A DNA stretch of 64,000 nucleotides from Porphyromonas sp. oral taxon 275 (lineage in GTDB: Bacteria; Bacteroidota; Bacteroidia; Bacteroidales; Porphyromonadaceae), in NCBI RefSeq assembly GCF_018127745.1, contig NZ_CP072333.1:806001-870000 (forward strand), read 5' to 3'. Numbering within the stretch: position 1 is the first letter of the stretch; each line of letters starts with the position of its first letter. Of the stretch, positions 27,157-36,035 are shown one piece after another. The notes under the pieces are model-generated. The model searched no databases and was not told where the DNA came from. It saw only the letters and a list, made by a program, of their open reading frames with translations. Position numbers and translations under genes: made by a program.

Positions 27157-27552
27157 CTAGACTAGCGCTGCAGCACGAAGGCGGGCGGCCATGTCGGCGA
27201 GCTCATCCTGGCTGGGCTGTAGCTTCTTCTTGAGGTCGATGTCCCCCTCGGTGTTGATGGGGACGAGGTGGATGTGGGCATGATTGACCTCTAGGCCAAG
27301 GGCGAGGACAGCCACCTTGCGGCACTGGGTGACGGCCTTGATCTGGGCCGCGACCTGCTTGGCGAAGATCATCATACGGCCGAGGAGCTCGTCCTCGAGG
27401 TCGAAGAGGTAGTCCTCCTCGAGGCGCGGGATGACGAGCGTATGGCCCATCTGTAGGGGGGCGATGTCGAGGAAGGCATAGAACTCCTCGCTCTCAGCGA
27501 CGCGGTGCGAGGGGATCTCCCCCTGGATGATGCGGGTGAATAGGCTAGGCAT
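27157..27552 (-). CDS. HIT-family nucleotide-binding hydrolase
   Basis: This 131-residue protein belongs to the histidine triad family, which hydrolyses nucleotide phosphoramidates or dinucleotides. The triad is HAHIHLVP with His91, His93 and His95. The N-terminal LFTRIIQGEIPSHRVAE and GHTLVIP are the usual HINT-type features. It sits 26 bp after greA. The precise substrate is unknown. Confidence 0.93.
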   Translation of the reverse strand: MPSLFTRIIQGEIPSHRVAESEEFYAFLDIAPLQMGHTLVIPRLEEDYLFDLEDELLGRMMIFAKQVAAQIKAVTQCRKVAVLALGLEVNHAHIHLVPINTEGDIDLKKKLQPSQDELADMAARLRAAALV

Positions 27553-27578
27553 AGTGTGTGTACGCTGTGGTGAGGGGT

Positions 27579-28049
27579 CTAGAAGCTGATCTCGAGGATC
27601 TCGAGGGAGAGCAGTCCGCCAGGGGTCTGTACCTCGACGACGTCCCCGACCTTGCGCCCCATCAGGCCCTTGGCGATGGGGGTATTGACGGAGATCTTCT
27701 TCTCCTTGAGGTTGGCCTCAGAGTCCGAGACGAGCGTGTAGACGAGCTCTGCCTTGGTCTTGGTGTTGCGGATGCGCACCTTGTTGAGGATCTGCACGGC
27801 CTCGGTGCCGAGGCGTGATTCGTCGATGATGCGCGTGTTGGCTAGCGTGGCCTTGAGCTGTGAGATCTTGGCCTCGAGGAGCCCCTGGGCTTCCTTGGCC
27901 GCGTCGTACTCGGCATTCTCTGATAGGTCGCCCTTATCTCGGGCCTCTGCGATCTGGCGGGAGATCTCGGGGCGCTGGATGGTCTCCAGCTCGTTGATCT
28001 CGGCGACGAGCTTGTCATAGCCCGCCTTGGTCATATAGTTGTATGCCAT
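27579..28049 (-). CDS. greA: Transcription elongation factor GreA
   Basis: GreA rescues backtracked RNA polymerase by stimulating transcript cleavage. The 156-residue length is standard. The N-terminal coiled coil spans about residues 1-75 and includes GDLSENAEYDAAKEAQ at its tip, which holds the acidic residues that reach the polymerase active site. The C-terminal globular domain contains TPIAKGLMGRKVGD. It is the first gene of its unit, with a TAnnTTTG box about 110 bp upstream and a hairpin at the predicted 5' end of the message. Confidence 0.96.
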   Translation of the reverse strand: MAYNYMTKAGYDKLVAEINELETIQRPEISRQIAEARDKGDLSENAEYDAAKEAQGLLEAKISQLKATLANTRIIDESRLGTEAVQILNKVRIRNTKTKAELVYTLVSDSEANLKEKKISVNTPIAKGLMGRKVGDVVEVQTPGGLLSLEILEISF

Positions 28050-28113
28050 AGAAGAAGGGAGGGAGTTCCGATCGACTCCGTTCGTTGTGATTACTCGGGA
28101 TGATTACAATAGC

Positions 28114-28149
28114 GAACCCTACTCCAGCCAGTTAGCCGTCGTAGGGTTC
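28114..28149 (-). promoter_or_regulatory. Hairpin at the 5' end of the greA leader
   Basis: A perfect 9-bp stem (GAACCCTAC with GTAGGGTTC) lies immediately downstream of the greA -7 box. If transcription starts 5-7 bp after that box, the stem begins at or next to the first transcribed base, leaving a leader of about 100 nt before greA. Confidence 0.5.
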
Positions 28150-28154
28150 ATAAA

Positions 28155-28162
28155 CAAAGGTA
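28155..28162 (-). promoter_or_regulatory. Bacteroidota-type -7 box for greA operon
   Basis: Minus strand reads TACCTTTG, preceded by ATAATTGTCG, about 105 bp upstream of the greA start codon. Confidence 0.65.
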
Positions 28163-28373
28163 CGACAATTATCCGAATAGCCCCTGGCAGGGCGTGCGCT
28201 TCGTCTTGAACCCGCATTCGACCCTCTAAGGACAGCGTCGTGACAAGCAGCGCTAGATGGCTTGTCCCTTCCGCTTTGGGCGGAGCTACCTAGCTCGGCG
28301 GATAGGCTTGCCCAAGTCCTCCCCGTGAAGTGCCTCGGGAGGCGGAACAGGGTGGCAGCCCTGCCCTAGCTCG

Positions 28374-28462
28374 GTGAGGGATATCCCTGGGCCTCCCTGA
28401 CCGATATCCCCCAGCCGCGTGACTGACGTCCCTCAGCTGCCTCACTGATATCCCTCGGGAGG
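28374..28462 (+). repeat. Palindrome array 5, four units (forward)
   Basis: The units start at 28374, 28397, 28419 and 28441, with one 23-bp step and then 22 bp. Unit 1 begins GTGAGGGATATCCCT and unit 3 carries GACGTC (GTGACTGACGTCCCTCAG). It lies between divergent units, about 210 bp upstream of the greA promoter and 140 bp upstream of the plus-strand promoter. The 633-bp gap contains both promoters and nothing else recognised. Confidence 0.88.
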
Positions 28463-28602
28463 CCTCCCCCTTAGCCCGCAGCATCGCGGAGCCTTGTCCC
28501 TTCCTGCGCTATCTATATAATGTAGGGGAGGAGCCAAAGGGCTTAACAGGCCTCAGCGCTGAGCTCGGGCTGCTCGGACTGGCATAGGCGCGGCTTTTTT
28601 GC

Positions 28603-28610
28603 TACCTTTG
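28603..28610 (+). promoter_or_regulatory. Bacteroidota-type -7 box for the plus-strand unit
   Basis: TACCTTTG, preceded by a T6 tract. Its predicted start near 28616 lies downstream of a possible TTG start at 28599 in the same frame, which argues for the ATG at 28683. Confidence 0.65.
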
Positions 28611-28682
28611 CCCCTGCAAATAGAGCGAGATCAGGATGATCCGCTACGGACTTGGAAGACTAGGTCCTACACTTATCTAAGA

Positions 28683-29939
28683 ATGGGAAGGATTAACTCA
28701 CTGCTCTTTCCGCTCCTGATGGGAGCGGGACTGCTTAGCCTTGGGCTGGGCAGCTGTGGCGTATCTAAGCAACACACTTCGGCTGAGCTAGCAAAGGCTA
28801 GCGACCGCTACGTCGTCGTACTCTCACTTGATGGCTTCCGTGCCGACTATCAGGGGCGGGCGCATACACCGAACCTTGATCGTATGGATGCCGAAGGACT
28901 GTCGGGTCGCTTCCGTCCGTCCTATCCTACCCTTACTTTCCCAAATCACTATGCGATGGCCACGGGGCTGTACCCGAATAATCACGGGCTCGTGGGCAAC
29001 GAGTTCTGGGATGAGCGCGGTGCGCACTATCGCCTCGGGGATCGCGTAGCCGTGGCCGATCCTGCCTTCTATAAGGGCGAACCTCTGTGGAATGTGGCCC
29101 GTCGCCACGGGTTGAAGTCCGCGAGCTTCTACTGGGTCGGGAGTGAGACCGCCGTCGGCGGGCATCAGCCAGATCGCTGGAAGAAGTTCGACGACAAGGT
29201 GCCCTATACCGACCGTGCTGACTCGGTGCTGGCTTGGCTCCAGCTGCCCGAGGCAGAGCGTCCTCGTCTCCTGATGTGGTACATCGAGGAGCCCGACCAT
29301 ACGGGGCATCACGAGAGCCCCGAGTCACCCAAGACGCTACGCATGGTAGAGAAGATGGACTCCGTCGTCGGCTACTTCCGTCAGCGCCTAGCCCAGCTAC
29401 CGCTCGCGCACAAGGTGGACTTCATCCTCGTGTCGGATCACGGGATGGCGAGCTTCGACAAGAGCAAGGCCGTGAACCTCGCCGACTACCTCCCCTTAGA
29501 CAGCTTCGAGCACGTCGCCACGGGGCCCTTCACCCACCTCTATCCGAAGAAGGGCTACACCGAGACGGCCTACCGCATCCTCAAGCGTGTGCCTCACGTA
29601 GAGGTCTATCACAAGGGGGAGCTGCCCGAGCGCTTGCACTTCGGCTCCAGCCCTCGTATCGGGGAGCTGGTCGTCAAGGCCGAGCTCGGGACGCAGATCT
29701 ACTTCAGTCCTCAGGGTATCCCTGCCCAGAGCTTAGCGGCAGGGCATGGCTTCGACAATAAGCACGAGGAGATGCTGGCGGTCTTCAAGGCCGTAGGACC
29801 CGACTTCGCCCCTGGGCGTCGTATCGCTGAGCCTGTCCCGAACATCACGCTCTACCCCCTCGTCTGCCGCCTCCTCGGGATCGCTCCGGGGACGCATGAC
29901 GCTGACGCTAGCCTCGCCGAGCAGCTCATCAAGAAGTAA
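28683..29939 (+). CDS. Nucleotide pyrophosphatase/phosphodiesterase-family lipoprotein
   Basis: This 418-residue protein belongs to the alkaline-phosphatase-fold NPP family, which cleaves nucleotide or other phosphodiesters. The leader ends in LSLGLGSC, a lipobox with Cys25, so it is an envelope lipoprotein. Metal-binding Asp50 lies in VVVLSLDGFRADY, and the nucleophile Thr85 is in YPTLTFPNHY, the family signature. A second metal block reads LVSDHGMASF and a C-terminal histidine lies in AAGHGFDN. I chose the ATG at 28683 because the promoter box lies between it and any upstream start. The gene leads a unit with DUF4924, prfC and GH109. The substrate may be extracellular nucleotides, which is an inference. 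Confidence 0.92.
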   Translation: MGRINSLLFPLLMGAGLLSLGLGSCGVSKQHTSAELAKASDRYVVVLSLDGFRADYQGRAHTPNLDRMDAEGLSGRFRPSYPTLTFPNHYAMATGLYPNNHGLVGNEFWDERGAHYRLGDRVAVADPAFYKGEPLWNVARRHGLKSASFYWVGSETAVGGHQPDRWKKFDDKVPYTDRADSVLAWLQLPEAERPRLLMWYIEEPDHTGHHESPESPKTLRMVEKMDSVVGYFRQRLAQLPLAHKVDFILVSDHGMASFDKSKAVNLADYLPLDSFEHVATGPFTHLYPKKGYTETAYRILKRVPHVEVYHKGELPERLHFGSSPRIGELVVKAELGTQIYFSPQGIPAQSLAAGHGFDNKHEEMLAVFKAVGPDFAPGRRIAEPVPNITLYPLVCRLLGIAPGTHDADASLAEQLIKK

Positions 29940-29945
29940 GTCCCT

Positions 29946-30497
29946 ATGTACGTAGCCCAGGCCAAGCGCAAGGAGAACATCGTCGAGTACCTGCTCTACA
30001 TGTGGCAGGTGGAGGACCTCATCCGTGCTGCAGGTGTAGACATGGAGGGCGTGGAGCGGCTCATCTTGCCCCGCTATGGCGAGCGCAGCGAGGCTGAGCG
30101 CCGTGAGCTCTACCGCTGGTACTCCGAGCTGGTGGACATGATGCGTGCCGAGGGCAAGCAGCAGAGTGGCCACCTGGACGTCCATCGCATCGTGCTGATG
30201 CAGCTGGAGGAGCTCCATCGCCGCCTGCTCTCTAATAGTGAGGACTACGTCTACTCGGGGATGCACCTGCAGATCCTCCCTGCCCTCATCCAGCTCCGTG
30301 CCAAGGGCGCCAAGGAGGAGAGCGAGCTGGAGACGGCGCTCAGTGCCGTCTATGGCTACCTTACCCTCACGCTCAAGGGGCAGGAGATCAGCGAGGAGAC
30401 CCGGCAGTCGATGAAGCAGATCAGCGCCTTCCTTGCTCTGCTGGCGCACCGCTACAAGATGGAGCAGACGGGCAGTGATCTAGAGCCTCAGCCCTAG
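29946..30497 (+). CDS. DUF4924 family protein, function unknown
   Basis: This 183-residue soluble protein begins [28 protein letters not shown], a pattern I associate with the Bacteroidota family DUF4924. It is predicted mostly helical, with no signal peptide, membrane segment or catalytic motif that I can name. It starts 6 bp after the pyrophosphatase-like gene and ends 34 bp before prfC. The close spacing suggests co-transcription, but no function can be inferred. Confidence 0.85.
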   Translation: MYVAQAKRKENIVEYLLYMWQVEDLIRAAGVDMEGVERLILPRYGERSEAERRELYRWYSELVDMMRAEGKQQSGHLDVHRIVLMQLEELHRRLLSNSEDYVYSGMHLQILPALIQLRAKGAKEESELETALSAVYGYLTLTLKGQEISEETRQSMKQISAFLALLAHRYKMEQTGSDLEPQP

Positions 30498-30531
30498 CCT
30501 GGCCCCACTCAGAATAGACACAAGAACCGTA

Positions 30532-32127
30532 ATGAACGAGTATAAGGACGAAATAGACCAGCGGCGAACCTTCGCCATCATCAGCCACCCGGACGCCGGG
30601 AAGACTACCCTGACCGAGAAGCTCCTCCTCTTCGGTGGGGCTATCCACGTAGCAGGAGCCGTCAAGAGCAACAAGATCAAGAAGACGGCCACCAGTGACT
30701 GGATGGAGATCGAGAAGCAGCGCGGGATCTCTGTGGCGACCTCCGTCATGGGCTTCGAGTACGCGGGGCACAAGATCAACATCCTTGACACCCCAGGTCA
30801 CCAGGACTTTGCCGAGGATACCTTCCGTACGCTCACAGCCGTAGACAGCGTCATTATCGTCATCGATGGAGCCAAGGGGGTAGAGGCACAGACCCGCCGC
30901 CTGATGGAGGTATGCCGCATGCGCAAGACGCCCGTCATGGTCTTCGTCAACAAGATGGACCGCGAGTGCCAGGACCCCTTCGACCTCCTAGACGAGATCG
31001 AGCAGGAGCTGCAGATACGCGTCCGTCCCCTCTCCTGGCCCATAGATATGGGGCAGCGCTTCCGTGGTGTCTACAATATCTATCAGCAGGGGCTGAATCT
31101 CTTCACGCCCGATAAGCAGCGCATCACCGAGAGCGTCTCCATCAGGGACATCCATTCGCCCGAGCTCGAGCAGCACATCACGGCGGAGCAGGCTGAGCGT
31201 CTGCGCGCTGACCTGGAGCTGGTCGATGGCGTGTACCCAGAGTTCGACCGCACGGAGTACCTAGCGGGAGATCTCGCTCCTGTCTTCTTCGGCTCGGCAC
31301 TCAATAACTTTGGGGTGCAGGAGCTGCTGGACTGCTTCGTCGAGATCGCCCCTTCGCCGCGGCCCGTCCGTGCCGAGGAGCGCGAGGTGTCCCCCTACGA
31401 GCCTGCCTTCACGGGCTTCGTCTTCAAAATCCATGCCAACATGGATCCCAACCACCGCAGCTGTATCGCCTTCGTCAAGATCTGCTCGGGGCGCTTCGAG
31501 CGCAACGCTAGCTACAAGCATGTGCGCCTAGGCAAGCAGTTTAAGTTCAGTAGTCCCACAGCCTTCATGGCCCAGCGCAAGGAGACGGTAGAGGAGGCCT
31601 ATGCGGGCGATATCATCGGCCTGCCTGATACGGGCAACTTCCGTATCGGCGACACGCTCACTGCAGGCGAGGAGCTGCACTTCCGCGGCCTGCCCAGCTT
31701 CTCCCCCGAGCTCTTCAAGTACATCGAGAACCAGGATCCGATGAAGACCAAGCAGCTCGCCAAGGGCATCGACCAGCTGATGGGAGAGGGCGTCGCACAG
31801 CTCTTCACCAATCAGTTCAACGGGCGCAAGATCATCGGCACCGTAGGGCAGCTGCAGTTCGAGGTCATCCAGTACCGCCTCTTGCATGAGTATGGGGCTG
31901 CCTGTCGCTGGGAGCCCGTCAATCTCTACAAGGCCTGCTGGATCGAGTCCGACGACCCTGCCGAGCTCGAGAACTTCAAGCGCCGCAAGTCCCAGTACAT
32001 GGCTAAGGACCTTGCTGGCCGCGACGTCTATCTGGCCGACTCAGGCTATGTGCTGACGATGGCCCAGCAGGACTTCCCCAAGATCCGCTTCCACTTCACC
32101 TCGGAGTTCGGAGGCGCTGACGTTTAA
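30532..32127 (+). CDS. prfC: Peptide chain release factor 3
   Basis: RF3 is a GTPase that removes RF1 and RF2 from the ribosome after termination. The 531-residue protein has the G1 motif [13 protein letters not shown], switch I with [12 protein letters not shown]3 DTPGHQDF and G4 NKMDRE. Domains II and III follow with the RF3-typical QFEVIQYRL near the C-terminus. Length and motif order separate it from EF-G and LepA. It is in the plus-strand unit between DUF4924 and GH109 without an evident functional link. Confidence 0.96.
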   Translation: MNEYKDEIDQRRTFAIISHPDAGKTTLTEKLLLFGGAIHVAGAVKSNKIKKTATSDWMEIEKQRGISVATSVMGFEYAGHKINILDTPGHQDFAEDTFRTLTAVDSVIIVIDGAKGVEAQTRRLMEVCRMRKTPVMVFVNKMDRECQDPFDLLDEIEQELQIRVRPLSWPIDMGQRFRGVYNIYQQGLNLFTPDKQRITESVSIRDIHSPELEQHITAEQAERLRADLELVDGVYPEFDRTEYLAGDLAPVFFGSALNNFGVQELLDCFVEIAPSPRPVRAEEREVSPYEPAFTGFVFKIHANMDPNHRSCIAFVKICSGRFERNASYKHVRLGKQFKFSSPTAFMAQRKETVEEAYAGDIIGLPDTGNFRIGDTLTAGEELHFRGLPSFSPELFKYIENQDPMKTKQLAKGIDQLMGEGVAQLFTNQFNGRKIIGTVGQLQFEVIQYRLLHEYGAACRWEPVNLYKACWIESDDPAELENFKRRKSQYMAKDLAGRDVYLADSGYVLTMAQQDFPKIRFHFTSEFGGADV

Positions 32128-32167
32128 TACCCACCCAACACGTAATATTCACTAACACCCTTCTCTC

Positions 32168-33586
32168 ATGAAGACAAGAAAGTTGCTCTCCGTCGTGGCG
32201 CTTGCGGCGACGGTGGCGCTCACGGGCCTGCAGGCGCAGACCGTGAAGCTGAAGAAAAACACCAAGACACACATCATCGAGACGGTCGTGCCTAAGCGTC
32301 CCGCTGGGCAGAAGGACGTCCTGGGGCTGCGCCTTGCCCCCATGCCCGTGGTGCGTGTAGGCTTCATCGGCCTCGGGATGCGCGGTCCCGGCGCTGTCGA
32401 GCGCTTCACACACCTTGATGGCGTCCAGATCAAGGCCCTCTGCGACCTCCATCCCGAGCGCGTGGCCAAGAGCCAGAAGTACCTCGAGAAGGCAGGCCTG
32501 CCTGCAGCCACCGAGTACAGTGGTAGCGAGGATGCCTGGAAGAAGCTCTGTGACCGCGATGATATCGACCTCGTCTATATCGCCACTGGATGGCAGCACC
32601 ACGCAGAGATGATGATCTACGCCATGAACAAGGGCAAGCACGTCGCCTGTGAGGTGCCCGCCGTCATGACCCTCAAGGAGGCTTGGGACGTCGTCAACAC
32701 AGCCGAGCGCACCCAGCGTCACTGCATGATGCTGGAGAACTGCGTCTATGACTTCTTCGAGCTCACGACACTCAACATGGCTCAGCATGGCCTCTTCGGC
32801 GAAGTGCTGAGCGCTAAGGGCGGCTACGTCCACAACCTCGAGCCCTTCTGGAAGTACTACGATGCCAACTGGCGTCTGGAGGCCAACATCGGCTTCCGTG
32901 GCGACGTCTACGCTACGCACGGCCTTGGCCCCGCCTGCTGGGTGCTCAACATCCACCGCGGCGACCGCATGGACTACCTCACCAGCATGGACGTGCCCGC
33001 TACGACCCTTCCCCGCTTCATGCGCGAGGAGATGAAGATCGAGAACCCCAAGGTCAAGAACGGCGAGATGACGCAGACGCTCATCAAGACCATCAAGGGC
33101 AAGACCATCTACCTCGAGCATAACGTCACCTCCTACCAGCCCTACAACCGCTACTACCAGGTCATCGGCTCGGACGGCTTCGCTAACAAGTACCCCAAGC
33201 AGGGCTATTGCCTCCGTCCTACCGAGGAGTCTAAGTCTGCCGTCCCCAACCACGAGGACCTCAAGAGCCACGACTATGTCAGCGATGCTACGCGTGATGC
33301 ACTGATGAAGAAGTACCAGCACCCCATCCACGCTGAGATCGCTGAGAAGGCGAAGAAGGTCGGTGGTCACGGTGGTATGGACTTCATCATGGACTATCGC
33401 CTCATCTACTGCCTGCAGCATGGTCTGCCCCTCGATATGGACGTCTATGACCTAGCCGAATGGTCCGCTATCGGTGAGCTCACGGCGATCTCGCTGAACC
33501 ACAACTCTGCTCCCGTAGCTGTCCCTGACTTCACGCGCGGTGCGTGGAATCGCCTCAAGGGCCTCCAGCTGCACTACGCTAAGTAA
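32168..33586 (+). CDS. Gfo/Idh-fold GH109 glycosidase (alpha-N-acetylgalactosaminidase-like)
   Basis: This 472-residue secreted protein combines an N-terminal Rossmann domain (VGFIGLGMRGPGAV, about residues 62-75) with a C-terminal Gfo/Idh domain. The sequence CEVPAVMTLKEAW and the long ATHGLGPACWVLNIHRGDRMD segment match GH109, whose members use bound NAD to cleave alpha-GalNAc, for example blood group A antigen or mucin O-glycans. The leader MKTRKLLSVVALAATVALT ends near LQAQ and lacks a clear twin-arginine motif. It closes the plus-strand unit and is followed by a strong terminator. With the two GH20 enzymes and the sulfatase it points to host glycan use. An oxidoreductase role remains possible. 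Confidence 0.88.
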   Translation: MKTRKLLSVVALAATVALTGLQAQTVKLKKNTKTHIIETVVPKRPAGQKDVLGLRLAPMPVVRVGFIGLGMRGPGAVERFTHLDGVQIKALCDLHPERVAKSQKYLEKAGLPAATEYSGSEDAWKKLCDRDDIDLVYIATGWQHHAEMMIYAMNKGKHVACEVPAVMTLKEAWDVVNTAERTQRHCMMLENCVYDFFELTTLNMAQHGLFGEVLSAKGGYVHNLEPFWKYYDANWRLEANIGFRGDVYATHGLGPACWVLNIHRGDRMDYLTSMDVPATTLPRFMREEMKIENPKVKNGEMTQTLIKTIKGKTIYLEHNVTSYQPYNRYYQVIGSDGFANKYPKQGYCLRPTEESKSAVPNHEDLKSHDYVSDATRDALMKKYQHPIHAEIAEKAKKVGGHGGMDFIMDYRLIYCLQHGLPLDMDVYDLAEWSAIGELTAISLNHNSAPVAVPDFTRGAWNRLKGLQLHYAK

Positions 33587-33627
33587 GGCTTAGCAAGGAG
33601 CGGACAGCCGCTTGCTGTCCCCCAAAG

Positions 33628-33676
33628 GACTAGGCCCCACGAGCTACTCGAGCTCGCGGGGCCTAGTCTTTTTTTT
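33628..33676 (+). terminator. Rho-independent terminator after GH109
   Basis: An 11-bp perfect outer stem (GACTAGGCCCC with GGGGCCTAGTC) encloses a second small stem (GAGCT/AGCTC) and is followed by eight T residues at 33669-33676. Confidence 0.92.
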
Positions 33677-33866
33677 AGCTGTCGTTTTGCTTGGGTGCGC
33701 TAGCTAGGGATCGTTTGGGCTCCTGTCACCTAGATTAAGCTCGGGGAAAGGCTAGCCTTAGACAAAGGCTAAGGCTAGCTGACACAAGCGGCTGCAGCGC
33801 TTAGCTAAGAGCGGTCAGGAATGGGAGTGAGCGGGTAAAGCGAGCTGACTGCCTTGTCCTAGCTCC

Positions 33867-33950
33867 GTGAGGGATATCCTTCAGCCGTCTGACTGATATC
33901 CCTCAGGCTCCTGACTGATGTCTCTCAGCGGGCTGACAGATATCCCTCAG
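33867..33950 (+). repeat. Palindrome array 6, four 22-bp units (forward)
   Basis: The units start at 33867, 33889, 33911 and 33933. Unit 2 is CTGACTGATATCCCTCAG and unit 3 carries GATGTC. The array is in the 480-bp gap between convergent units, after the GH109 terminator. I see no other element in that gap. Confidence 0.9.
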
Positions 33951-34066
33951 AGCCCCTTCCTCTCGCTCATAGCCCGCTGGGAGTCCTCTCTCTCTCTTCG
34001 CTAAAAGACAAGGTGGGAGAGGAGTGAGACTATGGTCTTTTGGCCGCGGAGGAGTGGGTGGGAGGC

Positions 34067-35923
34067 CTACTGACGGAAGAAGCTATTGAGGCGCTGGACG
34101 GCCTCGTTGAAGCGTCGACTGTCGATCTTGTAGTCCAGGATGGGCTTCATCTTAGGGTCGTAGACCTCTAGAGCGCCCTCGGCGGTCTTCTCGAGGATAG
34201 TGTCTCCCTCGATGATGAAGGCGTAGTTGAGGTTGCTGCCGACGATGTGCCAAGGGCGTGGCGAGGGGTCGCTGAGTAGGCGTCCCATGCTGTAGTCGCT
34301 TGGGTCGTTCTTCACGCCCAGCCAGTCGTGCATCAGGGTCGCCACGAGGTCGTAGTGTGTGGTGCGGTAGTCGATGCGCCCCGACGCCTGCCCAGGGAAA
34401 TGGCAGATGAAGGGTACGCCGAGCTGCGGGTCGGCGAAGTTACTGTTGTGTCCCCAGTAGTTGCGGCCGCTCTCGTTGAACTCCTGCCCGTGGTCTCCCG
34501 TGAGGATGACGATGGTATTCTCCAGCGCCCCCGAGCTCTGGAGCGAGGCGAAGATACGCCCGAGCAGGAGGTCATCCTGGTAGCAGGTGTTGCGGTAGAG
34601 GTTCCACATCGGCGTAGGATCGCTGTCCTTGCTGAGGCGGGTGTAGTCGGCGAAGTCCCAGGCGGGAGAGAAGCGCTGGTTGAGTTCCTTGGGCAGCTCG
34701 AAGCTGTGGGGCAGGTCGAAGAAGAGGAAGGAGAAGAGTGGGCGCCCCGAGGCCTGGCGTAGAGGGAGCTCGGAGAGGTAATCCTCGGTGAGGCGTCTAT
34801 CACGCTCAAGCGAGCTGGCGCCGGGGGTGGAGGTACGCAGCCCAGGGATCTGCTTGAAGAGGACGCTGGCGAAGTTGGGGTTCTCCAGCGTCGCGCTGGG
34901 ATAGGCGCGCATATCGTATCCGAGCTCGCTAAGCCGGCTGATGAGTAGTGGCTGTACGTGTGATGCCTCGAACTCCTCCCAGTAATAGCAGCTGAGGCCG
35001 AAGAAGAGCCCGTAGACTCCGCTACGGGTGCCATTGCTGGCACTCTTGTGATCGGTGTACCACTGGCTACGCTGTGCAAAGGCGTAGGTGGCGGGCATAG
35101 TCTCGGGGGTGAGCGCACGCTTATTCCACGAGTCGAGGAGGATGATGAGGATGTTGGGCAACTGCTTGGGCTGCTCCTTGATCAGCGGACGACGAGGATA
35201 GTTCACTAGCCCAGAGCCACCGCGCTGGAGCGCCTCTAGGTCACTGGGCGAGTGGAAGCCTAGGCGCAGCATCAGGCTGTAGGAGGTCGTGGGGAAGTAG
35301 TAGGGGAGGAGCTTGGCACTGCGTACGATGGAGGGGCGCGATACGAAGGCACCGTAGATGTGCATCAGGTGCGCCAGCAGCGTCGCGCCCAGGATCAGTC
35401 CTAATCCCCAGCCCCAAAAGGCGCGCCCGTGCCTCCGCCACAGCCAGCTCGTCAGGAGGTAGATGCCGAGGCTCAGCAGGCCTATCGCCAGGAGCTGCAT
35501 CCCCTCGCGCAGGTAAAGCGCGGTATCGAAGTTGAAGACCTCACCCGCTCCTGGGCCGAAGACCATATTAAGGATGAAGCCATTGATATGGAAGCGGTAG
35601 ATCGCGTAGACCTGAGCATCGAGCTGGCAGAGGATGCTCACCAGAGCCGTCAGCAGCGTCTGTACCCAGAGCGCATAGCGGCCTGGTTGTAGGGTGATGA
35701 GGAGGCTCGCGATGAGGTAGTCAGGGAGCATCAGACAAGCCGCATGGGAGAGGCAGGAGGCTAGGTAGAAGGTGTAGCCGAGCGCGTCCATCAGTTCCGT
35801 CGTCGTGCTGCCGAGGAGCTGCAGGACGAACTGCAGGGCTAGGAGCAGCGTCCCGCCTAGGTAGAGGAGGAAGCCCTGCTGGAGGAGGCCGCGTCTCTGA
35901 GTCTTGGGGCTTATGCGTATCAT
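34067..35923 (-). CDS. YejM/PbgA-like inner-membrane sulfatase-fold protein
   Basis: This 618-residue protein has five or so N-terminal membrane helices (about residues 15-190) and a periplasmic alkaline-phosphatase-fold domain. The helix region contains AQVYAIYRFHINGFILNMVFG, which resembles DUF3413 of YejM. The catalytic-fold domain shows NILIILLDSW, then SASNGTRSGVYGLFFGL with Thr299 at the nucleophile position, and later TGDHGQEFNESG, WGHNSNF and HYDLVATLMHDWLGV. These blocks line up with E. coli YejM (PbgA/LapC), which controls LpxC stability and lipopolysaccharide supply. Whether this protein is a regulator or an active phosphoglycerol- or phosphoethanolamine-type transferase is open. 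It is the last gene of a unit with DUF4199, GT2 and apbE, 112 bp after apbE across a strong hairpin. Confidence 0.85.
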   Translation of the reverse strand: MIRISPKTQRRGLLQQGFLLYLGGTLLLALQFVLQLLGSTTTELMDALGYTFYLASCLSHAACLMLPDYLIASLLITLQPGRYALWVQTLLTALVSILCQLDAQVYAIYRFHINGFILNMVFGPGAGEVFNFDTALYLREGMQLLAIGLLSLGIYLLTSWLWRRHGRAFWGWGLGLILGATLLAHLMHIYGAFVSRPSIVRSAKLLPYYFPTTSYSLMLRLGFHSPSDLEALQRGGSGLVNYPRRPLIKEQPKQLPNILIILLDSWNKRALTPETMPATYAFAQRSQWYTDHKSASNGTRSGVYGLFFGLSCYYWEEFEASHVQPLLISRLSELGYDMRAYPSATLENPNFASVLFKQIPGLRTSTPGASSLERDRRLTEDYLSELPLRQASGRPLFSFLFFDLPHSFELPKELNQRFSPAWDFADYTRLSKDSDPTPMWNLYRNTCYQDDLLLGRIFASLQSSGALENTIVILTGDHGQEFNESGRNYWGHNSNFADPQLGVPFICHFPGQASGRIDYRTTHYDLVATLMHDWLGVKNDPSDYSMGRLLSDPSPRPWHIVGSNLNYAFIIEGDTILEKTAEGALEVYDPKMKPILDYKIDSRRFNEAVQRLNSFFRQ

Positions 35924-35950
35924 TCGTCTATTGGCTGGGTGATAGGATAG

Positions 35951-35992
35951 AGCGCGGGGCGGCAGGCTGGTATCCAGTTGCCGCCCCGCGCT
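35951..35992 (-). promoter_or_regulatory. Strong hairpin between apbE and the YejM-like gene
   Basis: A perfect 14-bp stem (AGCGCGGGGCGGCA with its complement) continues inward with CTGG/CCAG. No T-run follows on the minus strand. It may be a partial terminator, an RNA-processing site or a stability element inside the unit. Confidence 0.55.
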
Positions 35993-36035
35993 GCTGTGCT
36001 CGATGTGGGGAGCAGCCTGTGACGGCTGCTGTACA

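Noticed and set aside
28599..28682. An upstream TTG start adding 28 residues to the pyrophosphatase-like protein
   Set aside because: The TACCTTTG promoter box lies inside it, and the lipoprotein signal begins at the ATG at 28683.
32096..33421. A 441-codon open frame antisense to GH109
   Set aside because: It mirrors a well-conserved gene, has a low-complexity Val/Leu/Asp/His-rich translation typical of antisense frames in GC-rich DNA, and matches no family I know.
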